Positions 28,022 through 36,574 are shown, counted from the stretch's first letter. The stretch: 64,000 bases of DNA from Longitalea luteola (GCF_017356035.1 NZ_JAFIQX010000003.1:124001-188000); one strand, 5' to 3'. Notes: generated from the letters alone by a model not told the origin. Numbers and translations are program-made.

Positions 28022-28072
28022 GCGTTCGTTTTCAATTAGCACATTAGCACATCAGTAAATTAGCTAATTAGT
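28022..28072. repeat. Degenerate octamer repeat between hemB and hemL
   Basis: The segment contains TTAGCACATTAGCACATCAG and flanking TTAGCTAATTAG. It is the reverse-strand form of the TGCTGATG/TGCTAATG unit found as a clean array at 36393-36448. Confidence 0.6.
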
Positions 28073-29034
28073 TTAACTGCATCCTTTGCAAAGTAAGTAG
28101 CTATCAGATCGGCGCCGGCTCTTTTAATGGCCGTCAGCGTTTCGAGGATGGCCTTGTTCTCATCTATCCAGCCCATTTTGGCGGCAGCCTTGATCATGGC
28201 ATATTCGCCACTGATATTATACGCACTAACGGGAACAGACACCGCATTCTTTACTTCGCGAATGATATCGAGGTAGGCCAGGGCGGGCTTCACCATTACG
28301 ATATCAGCGCCTTCTTCCACATCCATCAGGGTCTCTTTCACCGCTTCAATGCGGTTGCTGTAATCCATCTGGTAAGTTTTTTTATCGCCAAAACCCGGGG
28401 CGCTGTCCAGCGCATCGCGGAAAGGACCATAAAAGCTGGAGGCATACTTGGCGCTATAGCTCATAATGCCGGTCTTGTGGAGGTCGTTTTCTTCCAGCGC
28501 CTCGCGAATGGCGGCAATACGGCCATCCATCATGTCGCTGGGGGCAACGAAATCGGCGCCTGCCTGGGCATGGCTCACGCTCATTTGCGCCAGTACTTCA
28601 ACGGTGGCATCATTCACGATCTCGGAACCCTCAACGATGCCATCGTGTCCATAAGATGAGAAAGGATCAAGGGCCACATCGGTCATCACCAGCATATCCG
28701 GACAAGCCTCTTTAACGGCCCGGATGCTTCTTTGCATCAGTCCTTTCGGGTTTAATGCTTCGGTTCCTTTATTGTCTTTCAGTTCGTCTTTACATTTAAT
28801 AAAAAGCAATACGCTTTTCAGCCCCATGCTCCACAGTTCTTTTACTTCTTTAACGGTGTTGTCGAGGCTCATGCGATAGTAGCCGGGCATTGATGCAATT
28901 TCATCCTTCACATTTTCACCTTCGCTGATGAACAACGGCACAATGAAATCATTGGGGGTTAAAATAGTTTCTGCCACCAGGCTTCTGATTGCCGGCGATT
29001 GGCGTAGTATACGATTTCTCCTTTGTAAATACAT
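28060..29034 (-). CDS. hemB: Delta-aminolevulinic acid dehydratase (porphobilinogen synthase)
   Basis: HemB, 324 residues, the usual length, which condenses two 5-aminolevulinate molecules to porphobilinogen. The active-site lysines are visible in SYSAKYASSFYGPFRDA (about 199) and VMVKPALAYLDIIR (about 251). The metal region reads MTDVALDPFSSYGHDG, without the Cys triplet of zinc-dependent forms, so a magnesium-type enzyme is likely. The gene follows hemF and a four-helix bundle gene on the same strand and precedes hemL. Confidence 0.97.
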   Translation of the reverse strand: MYLQRRNRILRQSPAIRSLVAETILTPNDFIVPLFISEGENVKDEIASMPGYYRMSLDNTVKEVKELWSMGLKSVLLFIKCKDELKDNKGTEALNPKGLMQRSIRAVKEACPDMLVMTDVALDPFSSYGHDGIVEGSEIVNDATVEVLAQMSVSHAQAGADFVAPSDMMDGRIAAIREALEENDLHKTGIMSYSAKYASSFYGPFRDALDSAPGFGDKKTYQMDYSNRIEAVKETLMDVEEGADIVMVKPALAYLDIIREVKNAVSVPVSAYNISGEYAMIKAAAKMGWIDENKAILETLTAIKRAGADLIATYFAKDAVKLIS

Positions 29035-29094
29035 AGTAATTTCTGATTTCTGATTTCGGGATTTCGAGATTTGCCCTGAATCCCTATTCTTTTA

Positions 29095-29502
29095 TTAATC
29101 TAATTTTTTACTATTATGATTTTGCGGCCTGTTTTTCGTATAAGCAGCATCGCGGTTCCTTTTTGAAGTTATATCGGTTTTCGTAAAAATGCTTACTAAC
29201 TCATTCGATTCTTTTATTAAAGCTTCAAGATCTTCACCTTCTACCAAATTGGCTGCTTTCGATGCCTGCATCCAGTATAACGATTCATCGGCTTCTTCTA
29301 AAACTATTTCAATTTTAAATATCCAGTCGGCCTTTGATTTTGCCCGACATGCTGCTCTATAATTGGCTCCAACGGATCCCGCTGATCTTATTAATTGTTT
29401 TGCTGTTTCAAAGCCAGCGGCATTTTTGGGAAAACGCCCACATAGCTTTATAACATCTACGTGAAACTGCATGGTGCGTTTTTGAAGATCAAATTTGTTC
29501 AT
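29095..29502 (-). CDS. Four-helix bundle protein (S23/TIGR02436-like)
   Basis: A small helical protein of 135 residues with the family pattern: an N-terminal helix, then AKQLIRSAGSVGANYRAACRAKS, then KIEIVLEEADESLYWMQ and a final helix. This family was first seen in insertions within 23S rRNA genes and also includes Avd-like accessory proteins of diversity-generating retroelements; its molecular function is not settled. The C-terminus is polar and unusual (KNRPQNHNSKKLD). It interrupts the haem operon between hemF and hemB and is flanked on both sides by TCTCGAAA/TTTCGAGA-type repeats, which suggests arrival as a unit. Confidence 0.85.
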   Translation of the reverse strand: MNKFDLQKRTMQFHVDVIKLCGRFPKNAAGFETAKQLIRSAGSVGANYRAACRAKSKADWIFKIEIVLEEADESLYWMQASKAANLVEGEDLEALIKESNELVSIFTKTDITSKRNRDAAYTKNRPQNHNSKKLD

Positions 29503-29550
29503 GTCGATTGAATTTGTTTAGGTAATCAATCGCAGAACCCCCAATGAAAT

Positions 29551-29663
29551 TTCTGATTTATTGATTTCGAGACTTGGTATAAATCCCAAAATCAGAAATC
29601 CCTAAATCTCGAAATCTCGAAATCTCAAAATCTCGAAATCTCGAAATCTCGAAATCAGAAATC
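29551..29663. repeat. TCTCGAAA octamer element with inverted arms
   Basis: The left arm has GATTTCGAGAC near 29563. The right arm is six octamers TCTCGAAA (one TCTCAAAA) at 29607-29654. The core is about 30 bp. The array ends next to the hemF stop codon. A degenerate copy, GATTTCGGGATTTCGAGATTT, is on the far side of the four-helix gene at about 29050-29072. Confidence 0.8.
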
Positions 29664-29666
29664 ATT

Positions 29667-30578
29667 TTACACCCAGTCCACAGGATGCAAACAGGCTTGC
29701 AGTAGTTGATCCTCATCACTGCCCGGTTGCGGCTGGTAGTTGTATTCAAAACGCACCGTAGGCGGCAGGCTCATTAAGATGCTTTCTATCCTGCCATTTG
29801 TTTTCAGTCCGAACAAAGTGCCGCGGTCATGTACCAGGTTGAATTCAACATACCGCCCGCGACGGATCTCCTGCCAGTGTTTATGTGCAGCTGTATAGGG
29901 TAGTTGTTTTCGCTGCTGCACAATGGGCAGGTAAGCTGTTAAAAAAGCATCGCCGCAGGTTTTGCCAAAATTGAACCAGAACTGCACATCCTTTTCTGCC
30001 GACGGACGCTGGTGATCGTAAAAAATACCGCCAATGCCTCTGCGTTCCTGGCTGCGGTGCCAGTTCACAAAATAATTATCACACTCCTTTTTGAAGCCGG
30101 CATAAAAACCAGGATCGAATGCATCACACGCATCCTTATACGTTTGATGAAAATGTTTTGCATCTTCTTTAAACAGGTAATACGGTGTGAGGTCAGTACC
30201 GCCGCCAAACCACCTGTCTGCCAGGGCTCCGCTTTCATCATACACTTCAAACATCCGGTAGTTACAATGTACCGTAGGTACGAATGGATTAACAGGATGC
30301 AACACGAGCGACAGGCCGCAGGCAAACCAGCTTTTACCATTTATCTTTAACTGATGGCGCATGGGGTCCGTCACGTCACCAAATACTACCGAGGTGTTTA
30401 CGCCCCCTTTCTCAAATACATTTCCATTGGCGATCACACGCGTTTTGCCACCGCCGCCCTCAGCACGCTGCCAAAGGTCTTCCCGGAAAGTGGCTTTGCC
30501 GTCTTCTGCTTCCAGGGCAGCGCAGATGCGGTCCTGCAGGTTGTGGATATAATTGATCCAGTTCTCTTTTATGTTCAT
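29667..30578 (-). CDS. hemF: Oxygen-dependent coproporphyrinogen III oxidase
   Basis: HemF, 303 residues, which decarboxylates coproporphyrinogen III to protoporphyrinogen IX using oxygen. I chose the ATG at 30578 (MNIKENWINYIHNLQDR); an ORF start 30 bp upstream would only add residues encoded by a CCATTSA repeat. Motifs include GGGGKTRVI, GVNTSVVFG, WFGGGTDLTPYY, the GIGGIFYDH stretch, RRGRYVEFNLVHDRGT and the C-terminal PPTVRFEYNYQPQPGSDE. The oxygen-dependent form suggests an aerobic lifestyle; HemN is not in the window. Confidence 0.97.
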   Translation of the reverse strand: MNIKENWINYIHNLQDRICAALEAEDGKATFREDLWQRAEGGGGKTRVIANGNVFEKGGVNTSVVFGDVTDPMRHQLKINGKSWFACGLSLVLHPVNPFVPTVHCNYRMFEVYDESGALADRWFGGGTDLTPYYLFKEDAKHFHQTYKDACDAFDPGFYAGFKKECDNYFVNWHRSQERRGIGGIFYDHQRPSAEKDVQFWFNFGKTCGDAFLTAYLPIVQQRKQLPYTAAHKHWQEIRRGRYVEFNLVHDRGTLFGLKTNGRIESILMSLPPTVRFEYNYQPQPGSDEDQLLQACLHPVDWV

Positions 30579-30583
30579 TGTTG

Positions 30584-30639
30584 TCAATGGTGAATGGTCA
30601 ATGGTCAATGGTCAATGGTGAATGGTGAATGGTCAATCG
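30584..30639. repeat. TSAATGG heptamer array upstream of hemF
   Basis: Eight consecutive heptamers TCAATGG or TGAATGG lie immediately upstream of the hemF start, between 30584 and 30639. They occupy the place where a ribosome-binding site and promoter would be expected. Confidence 0.85.
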
Positions 30640-30673
30640 TTAGTCGTGAATCCCAAATCGGCAATGCAATTCA

Positions 30674-30750
30674 GCGTTCCGCATTTAGCGTTGAGCGTTT
30701 TGCGTTTTGCGTTTTGCGTTCAGCGTTCAGCGTTTTGCGTTGAGCGTTCT
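30674..30750. repeat. GCGTTNN heptamer array overlapping the hemE 3' end
   Basis: Eleven consecutive heptamers of the form GCGTTNN (one GCATTTA) run from 30674 to 30750. The hemE stop codon (30720-30722) and the codons for its last ten residues, [10 protein letters not shown], lie within the array. Confidence 0.85.
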
Positions 30751-31766
30751 GCCTCTTTCACCGTATCAACGAACGCTCTGGCATGATCAACAGGCACATT
30801 GGGTAAGATCCCATGTCCCAGGTTGGCGATATGGCGATGTCCGCCAAAATCGTTCAGCATTTTCTTTACTTCTTTCCTGATCACCGGTATAGGTGATAAC
30901 AATTTGGCCGGATCAAAATTACCTTGCAGCGTTACATCAGGTCCTGCCAACTGCCGGGCCATAGCGGGTGTAATGCACCAGTCGATACCCAGACCATGAG
31001 CGCCGGTAGCGGCCATACTTTGCAGCGAGTGCCAGGCGCCTTTGGCGAAAATGATGGTAGCTACTTCTTCTTTCAGGGCAGCCACGATCTGGCGTATATA
31101 TCTTAATGAGAAATTTTCAAAGTCATCGGGACCCAGCAAGCCGCCCCAGCTGTCGAAGATCTGTATCACATCTACGCCCGCTTTCACCTGTCCTTTCAGG
31201 TAAGCGATGGTCGTGTCGGTGATCATTTGTAACAGGCGGTGGGCCGTTTCGGGTTGGGTGTAGCAGAAGATCTTGGCTTCATCAAATGTTTTGGAACCTT
31301 TGCCCTGCACCATATAACACAGCAGGGTCCAGGGAGCGCCGGCAAAGCCAATCAATGGTACGCGATCATTCAGTTCTTTTTTGATCAGTTTTACTGCATC
31401 AAAAACATAGTGCAGGGTTTCGTTTACATCGGGCACCCGAATACGATTGAGGTCATTGATGTTTTTAATGGGATCTGGCAACAACGGGCCTTTGCTTTCT
31501 ATCAATTGTACTTCCAGTCCCATGGCCTGGGGCACAACCAATATATCGGAAAAGAGGATAGCCGCGTCAACGCCAACGATGTCAACCGGCTGAATGGTTA
31601 TTTCGCAGGCGAGTTCGGGTGTCTGACACCGTTCGAAGAAGCCATATTTTTCACGTAAGGCCATATATTCTGGTAAATACCGGCCGGCCTGGCGCATCAT
31701 CCATACAGGGGGGCGTTCTACTTGTTCTCCTTTAAGGGTTCTTAATAACAGGTCGTTTTGCAGCAT
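30720..31766 (-). CDS. hemE: Uroporphyrinogen decarboxylase
   Basis: HemE, 348 residues, which decarboxylates the four acetate side chains of uroporphyrinogen III to give coproporphyrinogen III. Family signatures are [17 protein letters not shown] near residues 18-34, [30 protein letters not shown] and [18 protein letters not shown] near the end. The last ten residues ([10 protein letters not shown]) are encoded by a GCGTTNN heptamer array and replace the normal family ending, so the stop codon was probably supplied by the repeat. It lies 14 bp downstream of hemD in the haem cluster. Confidence 0.97.
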   Translation of the reverse strand: MLQNDLLLRTLKGEQVERPPVWMMRQAGRYLPEYMALREKYGFFERCQTPELACEITIQPVDIVGVDAAILFSDILVVPQAMGLEVQLIESKGPLLPDPIKNINDLNRIRVPDVNETLHYVFDAVKLIKKELNDRVPLIGFAGAPWTLLCYMVQGKGSKTFDEAKIFCYTQPETAHRLLQMITDTTIAYLKGQVKAGVDVIQIFDSWGGLLGPDDFENFSLRYIRQIVAALKEEVATIIFAKGAWHSLQSMAATGAHGLGIDWCITPAMARQLAGPDVTLQGNFDPAKLLSPIPVIRKEVKKMLNDFGGHRHIANLGHGILPNVPVDHARAFVDTVKEAERSTQNAER

Positions 31767-31780
31767 AATATGTAGGTATG

Positions 31781-32482
31781 TTACTTTTTAAAAAATTGAA
31801 ACATTTTTTTTACCAGCTCCTCTTTGCCTGGTCTGTCCGATTCAATCACTGTGTTGTCGGAAAATGATTTTATAGCATCGGCCGTTGTTTGGCCTATGGC
31901 GAATAAGATGGTTGATGGCAATACGGCATTGGCATAAAAGAAACTCTGCACCGCGCTCGGACTAAAAAACAAAATACCATCATACGCTTTATCAATTTTG
32001 TGTGGCGTGCTGATGGTATGATAAACGATCACTTCCTGCACCATTATTCCGTTCTGCCGCAGTTTGCCGGGTAGTTCTTCGCGCCGCTGATCGCCACAGA
32101 AAAAAACTACCTGTTTCACCTGCTTGTTGCCGATCATTTTATCGGCGAGATCCGATGCATTGTTGCCCACCGTATGTATCGACTGCTCGCCAAAATGCCT
32201 GGCAACCAGCTGGCGGGTGGTATGCCCGATGCAGTAAATACTCCAGTCGGGAGGATGCCCGTTTATATATGCAGCTACCGTGGTCACCGCATTCATGCTG
32301 GTAAACACAACAGCCGCTGGTTGTTTTATTACTTTGGCGATCTCCTCCTTCATGTTGGTGGTAGCTACAGGTGATGTGTCGATAAAGGATACGATATCGA
32401 TATGGATATCCTTAGCCTTGGCAGCTTCGATCAAAGCCGTTTCCAACGGCCGGGTGCTCAATATGGAGATCTTATTTGGCAT
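31781..32482 (-). CDS. hemD: Uroporphyrinogen-III synthase
   Basis: HemD, 233 residues, which cyclises hydroxymethylbilane with inversion of ring D. The family is poorly conserved, but the two-lobed pattern is visible ([82 protein letters not shown]). I chose the ATG at 32482, which overlaps the hemC 3' end by 11 bp and suggests translational coupling; the ORF can be extended 33 bp upstream but only over hemC. Position between hemC and hemE makes the assignment secure. Confidence 0.93.
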   Translation of the reverse strand: MPNKISILSTRPLETALIEAAKAKDIHIDIVSFIDTSPVATTNMKEEIAKVIKQPAAVVFTSMNAVTTVAAYINGHPPDWSIYCIGHTTRQLVARHFGEQSIHTVGNNASDLADKMIGNKQVKQVVFFCGDQRREELPGKLRQNGIMVQEVIVYHTISTPHKIDKAYDGILFFSPSAVQSFFYANAVLPSTILFAIGQTTADAIKSFSDNTVIESDRPGKEELVKKMFQFFKK

Positions 32483-33461
32483 TTCGGATCTTGTCAGCGA
32501 TAACCTGTCCGCCATTCTCTAACATTTCTTTGGCGGCAATAACGCCCAGGTCATTACTATTGTTGATGGCCACTGTTTTTTCAATGCTTGCTTTCTCTTT
32601 TCCATCCAGCGACAATATGTTCCCTTCAAAATGAACCTCGTCGTTCACGATGCTCGCCAGGGCACTGATCGGGGTAGAACAGCCGCCCAGCAAAGCTCTT
32701 AGGAAATCGCGCTCAATGGCAGTGCACAAAGCCGTATGGTCATCATTGAATAACTGGCACGCTTCAATTGCATATTGGTCTTCGTTGCGGCAGGCAACTA
32801 CAATGGCGCCCTGTGCAGGTGCAGGCAACATCCAGTCGAGTTCGATAGACTGGGCCGGGCGCAAGCCAATTCTTTCCAGTCCGGCGGCAGCGAAAATAGC
32901 GCCGTTCCAGTGGCTGTCGGCCAGTTTTTGTAAACGGGTGTTTACATTACCCCGCAGGTTCTCGATGGTATGGTTTGGATAGCGATTGAGCCATTGGGCT
33001 TTGCGGCGGATGCTGCTTGTGGCTATAGTGATGGGTGAATGCCCGCCCGACTGAGCGGTCGCTCGGGCAGGGTCAATGGTCAATGGTGAATAGCTCGCGC
33101 CATTTCCGCTTTCGGTAATAGCGGCAGGCAGCTCGCCCTTGAAAACTAATAGATCTTTATGGGAAGCTCTCTTTAATATCGCAGCGGTTACAATTCCTTT
33201 AGGCAATTGTGTGGGTACATCCTTGAGGGAATGTACAGCAAGATCGATGCGGTTATTCAGCAGGGCAATATCCAGGCTGCGGGTAAAGATGCCCTGTACG
33301 CCCATTTCATACAACGGTGTTTTGAGATCAATATCCCCCTCACTTTTTATATATACCAGTTCTGCGGTAAAGCCAAACTGCGACAACAGGTTCTTTACCT
33401 GGGTAGCCTGCCAAACCGCGAGTTGGCTTTCCCTGGTTCCAATACGGATCACTTTATTCAT
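32472..33461 (-). CDS. hemC: Hydroxymethylbilane synthase with repeat-derived in-frame insertion
   Basis: HemC, 329 residues, which polymerises four porphobilinogen units. It shows RIGTRESQLAVWQA at the start, VHSLKDVPT, TSSIRRKAQ and the cofactor-binding Cys261 in LGGCSTP. The enzyme of E. coli carries this Cys at 242, and the difference is mostly explained by an extra segment at about residues 116-143 (within TESGNGASYSPLTIDPARAT and AQSGGHSPIT). It is encoded at 33031-33110 by three TSAATGG heptamers plus a GC-rich hairpin. Motifs on both sides are intact, so the protein is probably functional with an enlarged loop. Confidence 0.96.
   Translation of the reverse strand: MNKVIRIGTRESQLAVWQATQVKNLLSQFGFTAELVYIKSEGDIDLKTPLYEMGVQGIFTRSLDIALLNNRIDLAVHSLKDVPTQLPKGIVTAAILKRASHKDLLVFKGELPAAITESGNGASYSPLTIDPARATAQSGGHSPITIATSSIRRKAQWLNRYPNHTIENLRGNVNTRLQKLADSHWNGAIFAAAGLERIGLRPAQSIELDWMLPAPAQGAIVVACRNEDQYAIEACQLFNDDHTALCTAIERDFLRALLGGCSTPISALASIVNDEVHFEGNILSLDGKEKASIEKTVAINNSNDLGVIAAKEMLENGGQVIADKIRNAK
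33031..33093. repeat. CCATTSA heptamers and GC hairpin inside hemC
   Basis: Three heptamers TCAATGG, TCAATGG and TGAATAG lie at 33073-33093, next to an imperfect hairpin at 33045-33068 (GCCCGACTGAGCG with GTCGCTCGGGC). Another TGAATG sits at 33036. The segment is in frame and encodes an insertion not expected in HemC. Confidence 0.8.
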
Positions 33462-33498
33462 CAGTGCTTGTTCAATTTTTGCAAAGCTAACGCTTTCG

Positions 33499-33607
33499 TG
33501 AATGGTGAATGGTCAATGGGGAATGAGCTCATAAAATTTCCGACTCTCGCATTAGTTGTTAATCTCGCGAGTCGGGCTCTATTCACCATTCACCATTGAC
33601 CATTCAC
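33499..33607. repeat. CCATTSA heptamer element with inverted arms between hemA and hemC
   Basis: The left arm, TGAATGG-TGAATGG-TCAATGG-GGAATGA, is at 33499-33526. The right arm, the inverted CCATTCA/CCATTGA series, is at 33579-33607. The 52-bp core contains its own stem CCGACTC (33540-33546) with GAGTCGG (33569-33575). The whole could fold as one long hairpin in the hemA-hemC gap. Confidence 0.85.
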
Positions 33608-33612
33608 CCCAA

Positions 33613-34851
33613 TTAATTCGAGGGCGCAATGAACTCATTGATAGCTTCTATATAATAACAGCCGCGTTGGTTACGCTGACGCATTTTAGAAGCCATGCCA
33701 TTGATTACCCGTTGTATTTTCTCGTCGGCGTTGATAGTCTGGCATGCAGCTATTTCGGGTGAAAGCTGAATATATGATGGAAAGGTCTGGATCTCTTTTA
33801 ATTTGATCTTTACCGCTTTGAATACCGGTACATGCTTGCGCATTTCGAACCACTCGATGAACTCGTCGATATGTTCGCGAATGATGACCCAGGCTTTGGG
33901 CACTTCGGCTTCCCGCATTTGCAGGGTCTCATCTTTCAGTTTCGACAGTTCATCTACATTCACCAGATGCACATTGGGCAGTTCCTGGGCGCTTTCTTCT
34001 ACATTGAAAGGAACCGACAGGTCGATGATCAGTTTTTCACCTTTGCCTTCGAGGTGCGATCTTTTGATAGTGGGCTCTACTGAATTGGTAGCTACCAGGA
34101 TGATGTCAGATTCGGCTATCTTGTCGGAAAGATCCGATAAAGGCGCGTGATGCAGGTTTAATTCCTCTGCCAGTTGCGCCGCTTTATCGTGCGTGCGGTT
34201 AATGAGCGTGATATGGTCGGCATCGAGGTAGTCGACCAGGTTTTTGCAGGTGTTGCGGCCAATTTTGCCTACACCCAGCAGTAATATCTTTTTGGCTGGA
34301 ATATCAGCTACTTTTTCTCTGATATACTGAACGGCTGCAAAGGATACCGAAACGGTTCCGCCGCTCAGGCTGGTTTGATTCTTTATGGCTTTGGAAGATT
34401 GCAGTACACAGTTTACCAGGCGTTCCATAAAGGTGTCGGTAAAGCCATGTTCTTTGCTGAATTTCACTGCCTGTTTAATCTGCCCTACGATTTCGTAATC
34501 ACCTAAGATCTGTGAATCTAGACCGGCGGCTACTGAGAAAAGATGCTCGATGGCAGCCATGCCGTTCTTGATGTAAGCTAATTTGGTAAAAGTGGAAGCG
34601 TTTCCTTCGGTCTGGGTGCATAGGAGGTTGATCAGTTGATCGGCACTTTCGGCAAAGCCGTAAATTTCGGTACGGTTGCAGGTGCTTAACACAAATAACT
34701 CATGCAAACCAAATTCAGGGGCTTGGTTAAGTAGGGTAGCGTATTGATCATTACTCACTGCAAACTGGCCTCTTATCGCAGCATCGGATTTTTTGTAATT
34801 GATCCCGGCTATAAAAAACTTTGTTATATCCTTAGTACTGTTTCCGTGCAT
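33613..34851 (-). CDS. hemA: Glutamyl-tRNA reductase
   Basis: HemA, 412 residues, counted from the ATG at 34851; a TTG 15 bp upstream is less likely. It reduces Glu-tRNA to glutamate-1-semialdehyde, the committed and usually regulated step. Motifs are FFIAGINYKKSD at the N-terminus, catalytic Cys58 in LSTCNRTEIYG, AAGLDSQILGDYEIVGQ, the NADPH-binding ILLLGVGKIGRN, and the C-terminal dimerisation helix. It opens the - strand haem cluster and is divergent from hemH. Confidence 0.97.
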   Translation of the reverse strand: MHGNSTKDITKFFIAGINYKKSDAAIRGQFAVSNDQYATLLNQAPEFGLHELFVLSTCNRTEIYGFAESADQLINLLCTQTEGNASTFTKLAYIKNGMAAIEHLFSVAAGLDSQILGDYEIVGQIKQAVKFSKEHGFTDTFMERLVNCVLQSSKAIKNQTSLSGGTVSVSFAAVQYIREKVADIPAKKILLLGVGKIGRNTCKNLVDYLDADHITLINRTHDKAAQLAEELNLHHAPLSDLSDKIAESDIILVATNSVEPTIKRSHLEGKGEKLIIDLSVPFNVEESAQELPNVHLVNVDELSKLKDETLQMREAEVPKAWVIIREHIDEFIEWFEMRKHVPVFKAVKIKLKEIQTFPSYIQLSPEIAACQTINADEKIQRVINGMASKMRQRNQRGCYYIEAINEFIAPSN

Positions 34852-35178
34852 GAATATCGAATTCAAAAAATTGACACTGCAAAAATACTTTCGGACTCGT
34901 CATTGTCCTAATATGTCTGTCATTACTCTGTCATTTTACTGTCTGATTATCATCAACCGGGCGTATGAGTAAAATCATGTATGCTTTGCGGGGATCACCG
35001 CACAGCTTTTGCGAACGTTTGTTTGCCTGAAGAACCTGTTCCCGGCCTCCTGTAAGCAGGGAGAACGCAAAGAGATGGCGTCGCAGTACAATCATGTTCC
35101 ACTGAGGCCAAACCAGTATCAATTCGCGCCTGAATTCTTTATTTCCAAAGTAAATAATGTGTAAAATTGGTCCTTAAA

Positions 35179-35235
35179 GCAGTTTACAAAAGTCGCAGGA
35201 GGGTAATTCCCATGTCATCCTGCGGTAAAAACTGC
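35179..35235. repeat. 57-bp imperfect inverted repeat in the hemA-hemH divergent region
   Basis: The outer stem is GCAGTTTAC (35179-35187) with GTAAAAACTGC (35225-35235), and the inner stem is CGCAGGA (35194-35200) with TCCTGCG (35218-35224). An innermost GGG/CCC pair is also present. The 460-bp region 34852-35311 has no other gene that I can support. The structure sits about 35 bp upstream of the hemH promoter. Confidence 0.6.
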
Positions 35236-35270
35236 CTTTCGCGCTCAGTAGTCCCGGCTCAGCAATAAAT

Positions 35271-35304
35271 TTTGATTTTTAAGTTGGTAACCGAGTTACT
35301 TTTG
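35271..35304 (+). promoter_or_regulatory. Putative hemH promoter
   Basis: TTTG at 35271-35274, a 22-bp spacer, and TACTTTTG at 35297-35304 match the Bacteroidota consensus. The hemH ATG at 35312 follows by 7 bp, so the leader would be very short. Confidence 0.55.
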
Positions 35305-35311
35305 CACTCTT

Positions 35312-36340
35312 ATGGCAGCAACAAAAAGAGGGATCGTTTTAATGAACCTGGGGTCGCCCGACTCAACGCAGGTGAAAGATGTTCGTCGCTATCTGAATGA
35401 ATTTCTAATGGATGAGCGGGTCATCGATATGTCTTACCTGGGCCGTTTATTACTGGTGAAGGGAATTATCGTTCCATTCCGCGCGCCAAAGTCGGCTCAT
35501 GCCTATGCTTCCATCTGGACCCCGGAAGGTTCGCCCCTGATCGTATTGAGTAAACAATTGCAGCAAGCTCTGCAACAACAGGTGCCCGAACCGGTGGCGC
35601 TGGCCATGCGCTACGGCTCGCCCGCGCCCTGGACCGCCTACGACGAATTACTCGAAAAAGTGCCGGGCCTTGAAGAAGTGGTGCTGGTGCCTATGTACCC
35701 CCATTATGCCATGAGCAGCTATGAAACGGCCGTTGAATACGCCAAAGCTGCCCACGCCAAAGGGAAATATTCATTCAGGCTTACCATCATTCCTCCCTAT
35801 TACGACAATGCCCTGTACCTCGAGGCGCTGGCCGACAGTATGAAGCCTTACTTGCAGCAACCATACGATCATTTTTTGTTCAGTTACCATGGGGTGCCTG
35901 AACGCCATATTTATAAAGGAGATGTTACCGGCAATCACTGTCTGAAAGTAGCCAACTGCTGCGAGGTGAATAGCGAAGCGCATAAATATTGTTACCGGCA
36001 CCAGTGTTTGGTAACCACCAAAAAAGTGGCTGCCATGCTGCACATCCCGGAAAATAAATACAGTTTCTCCTTTCAATCGCGTCTTGGCCGTGATGAATGG
36101 TTAAAGCCTTACACCGCCCAACGTTTAGCCGATCTTCCGGCAGAAGGGGTAAAGAACCTGCTGGTTGCCTGCCCCGCTTTTATAAGTGATTGTTTGGAAA
36201 CCCTGGAAGAAATAGCTGTGGAAGGAAAAGATACGTTTATGCAAGCAGGTGGGGAGTCGTTTACGATGATCCCCTGTTTGAATGTGCATCCCATGTGGGT
36301 GAAGGCGATTGCCAGTTGGGTGGCGGAGCCAATTAGCTAA
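35312..36340 (+). CDS. hemH: Ferrochelatase
   Basis: HemH, 342 residues, which inserts ferrous iron into protoporphyrin IX to make protohaem at the cytoplasmic face of the inner membrane. The start GIVLMNLGSPDS, the YPHYAMSSYE stretch, the active-site His in LFSYHGVPERHI and SFQSRLGRDEWLKPYT are characteristic. A Cys-rich loop after the active site (residues within HCLKVANCC and KYCYRHQC, five Cys) could be an iron-sulfur or metal site, as known in some bacterial ferrochelatases, but the ligands are not proven here. It is transcribed divergently from the rest of the haem cluster. Confidence 0.97.
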   Translation: MAATKRGIVLMNLGSPDSTQVKDVRRYLNEFLMDERVIDMSYLGRLLLVKGIIVPFRAPKSAHAYASIWTPEGSPLIVLSKQLQQALQQQVPEPVALAMRYGSPAPWTAYDELLEKVPGLEEVVLVPMYPHYAMSSYETAVEYAKAAHAKGKYSFRLTIIPPYYDNALYLEALADSMKPYLQQPYDHFLFSYHGVPERHIYKGDVTGNHCLKVANCCEVNSEAHKYCYRHQCLVTTKKVAAMLHIPENKYSFSFQSRLGRDEWLKPYTAQRLADLPAEGVKNLLVACPAFISDCLETLEEIAVEGKDTFMQAGGESFTMIPCLNVHPMWVKAIASWVAEPIS

Positions 36341-36392
36341 TGTGATAATCCCGCAGAGCGGGACAAGTTGTGATAATTATAATTAGCTAATG

Positions 36393-36448
36393 TGCTGATG
36401 TGCTGATGTGCTGATGTGCTGATGTGCTGATGTGCTGATGTGCTGATG
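36393..36448. repeat. TGCTGATG octamer array
   Basis: Seven perfect consecutive copies of TGCTGATG follow an imperfect TAATG lead-in. The array lies in the gap between hemH and hemJ. Such perfect octamer runs are candidates for slippage-driven length variation. Confidence 0.9.
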
Positions 36449-36511
36449 TGATAATGGAATACAGCTTATGAGTCGAAGTGCTCATTTGACGATTGTTTTT
36501 TTTCTCATTGA

Positions 36512-36574
36512 TCATTCACCATTCACCATTGACCATTCACCATTCACCATTGACCATTCACCATTGACCATTCA
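36512..36574. repeat. CCATTSA heptamer array upstream of hemJ
   Basis: Nine consecutive heptamers CCATTCA or CCATTGA end 4 bp before the hemJ ATG at 36579. The ORF can be read through the array from 36468, but that upstream part encodes only TIDHSPF-type repeats. Confidence 0.9.

Noticed and set aside
34931-35122. A 63-residue - strand ORF upstream of hemA
   Set aside because: It starts at a TTG, has no recognisable motif, and lies in a divergent promoter region with strong inverted repeats.
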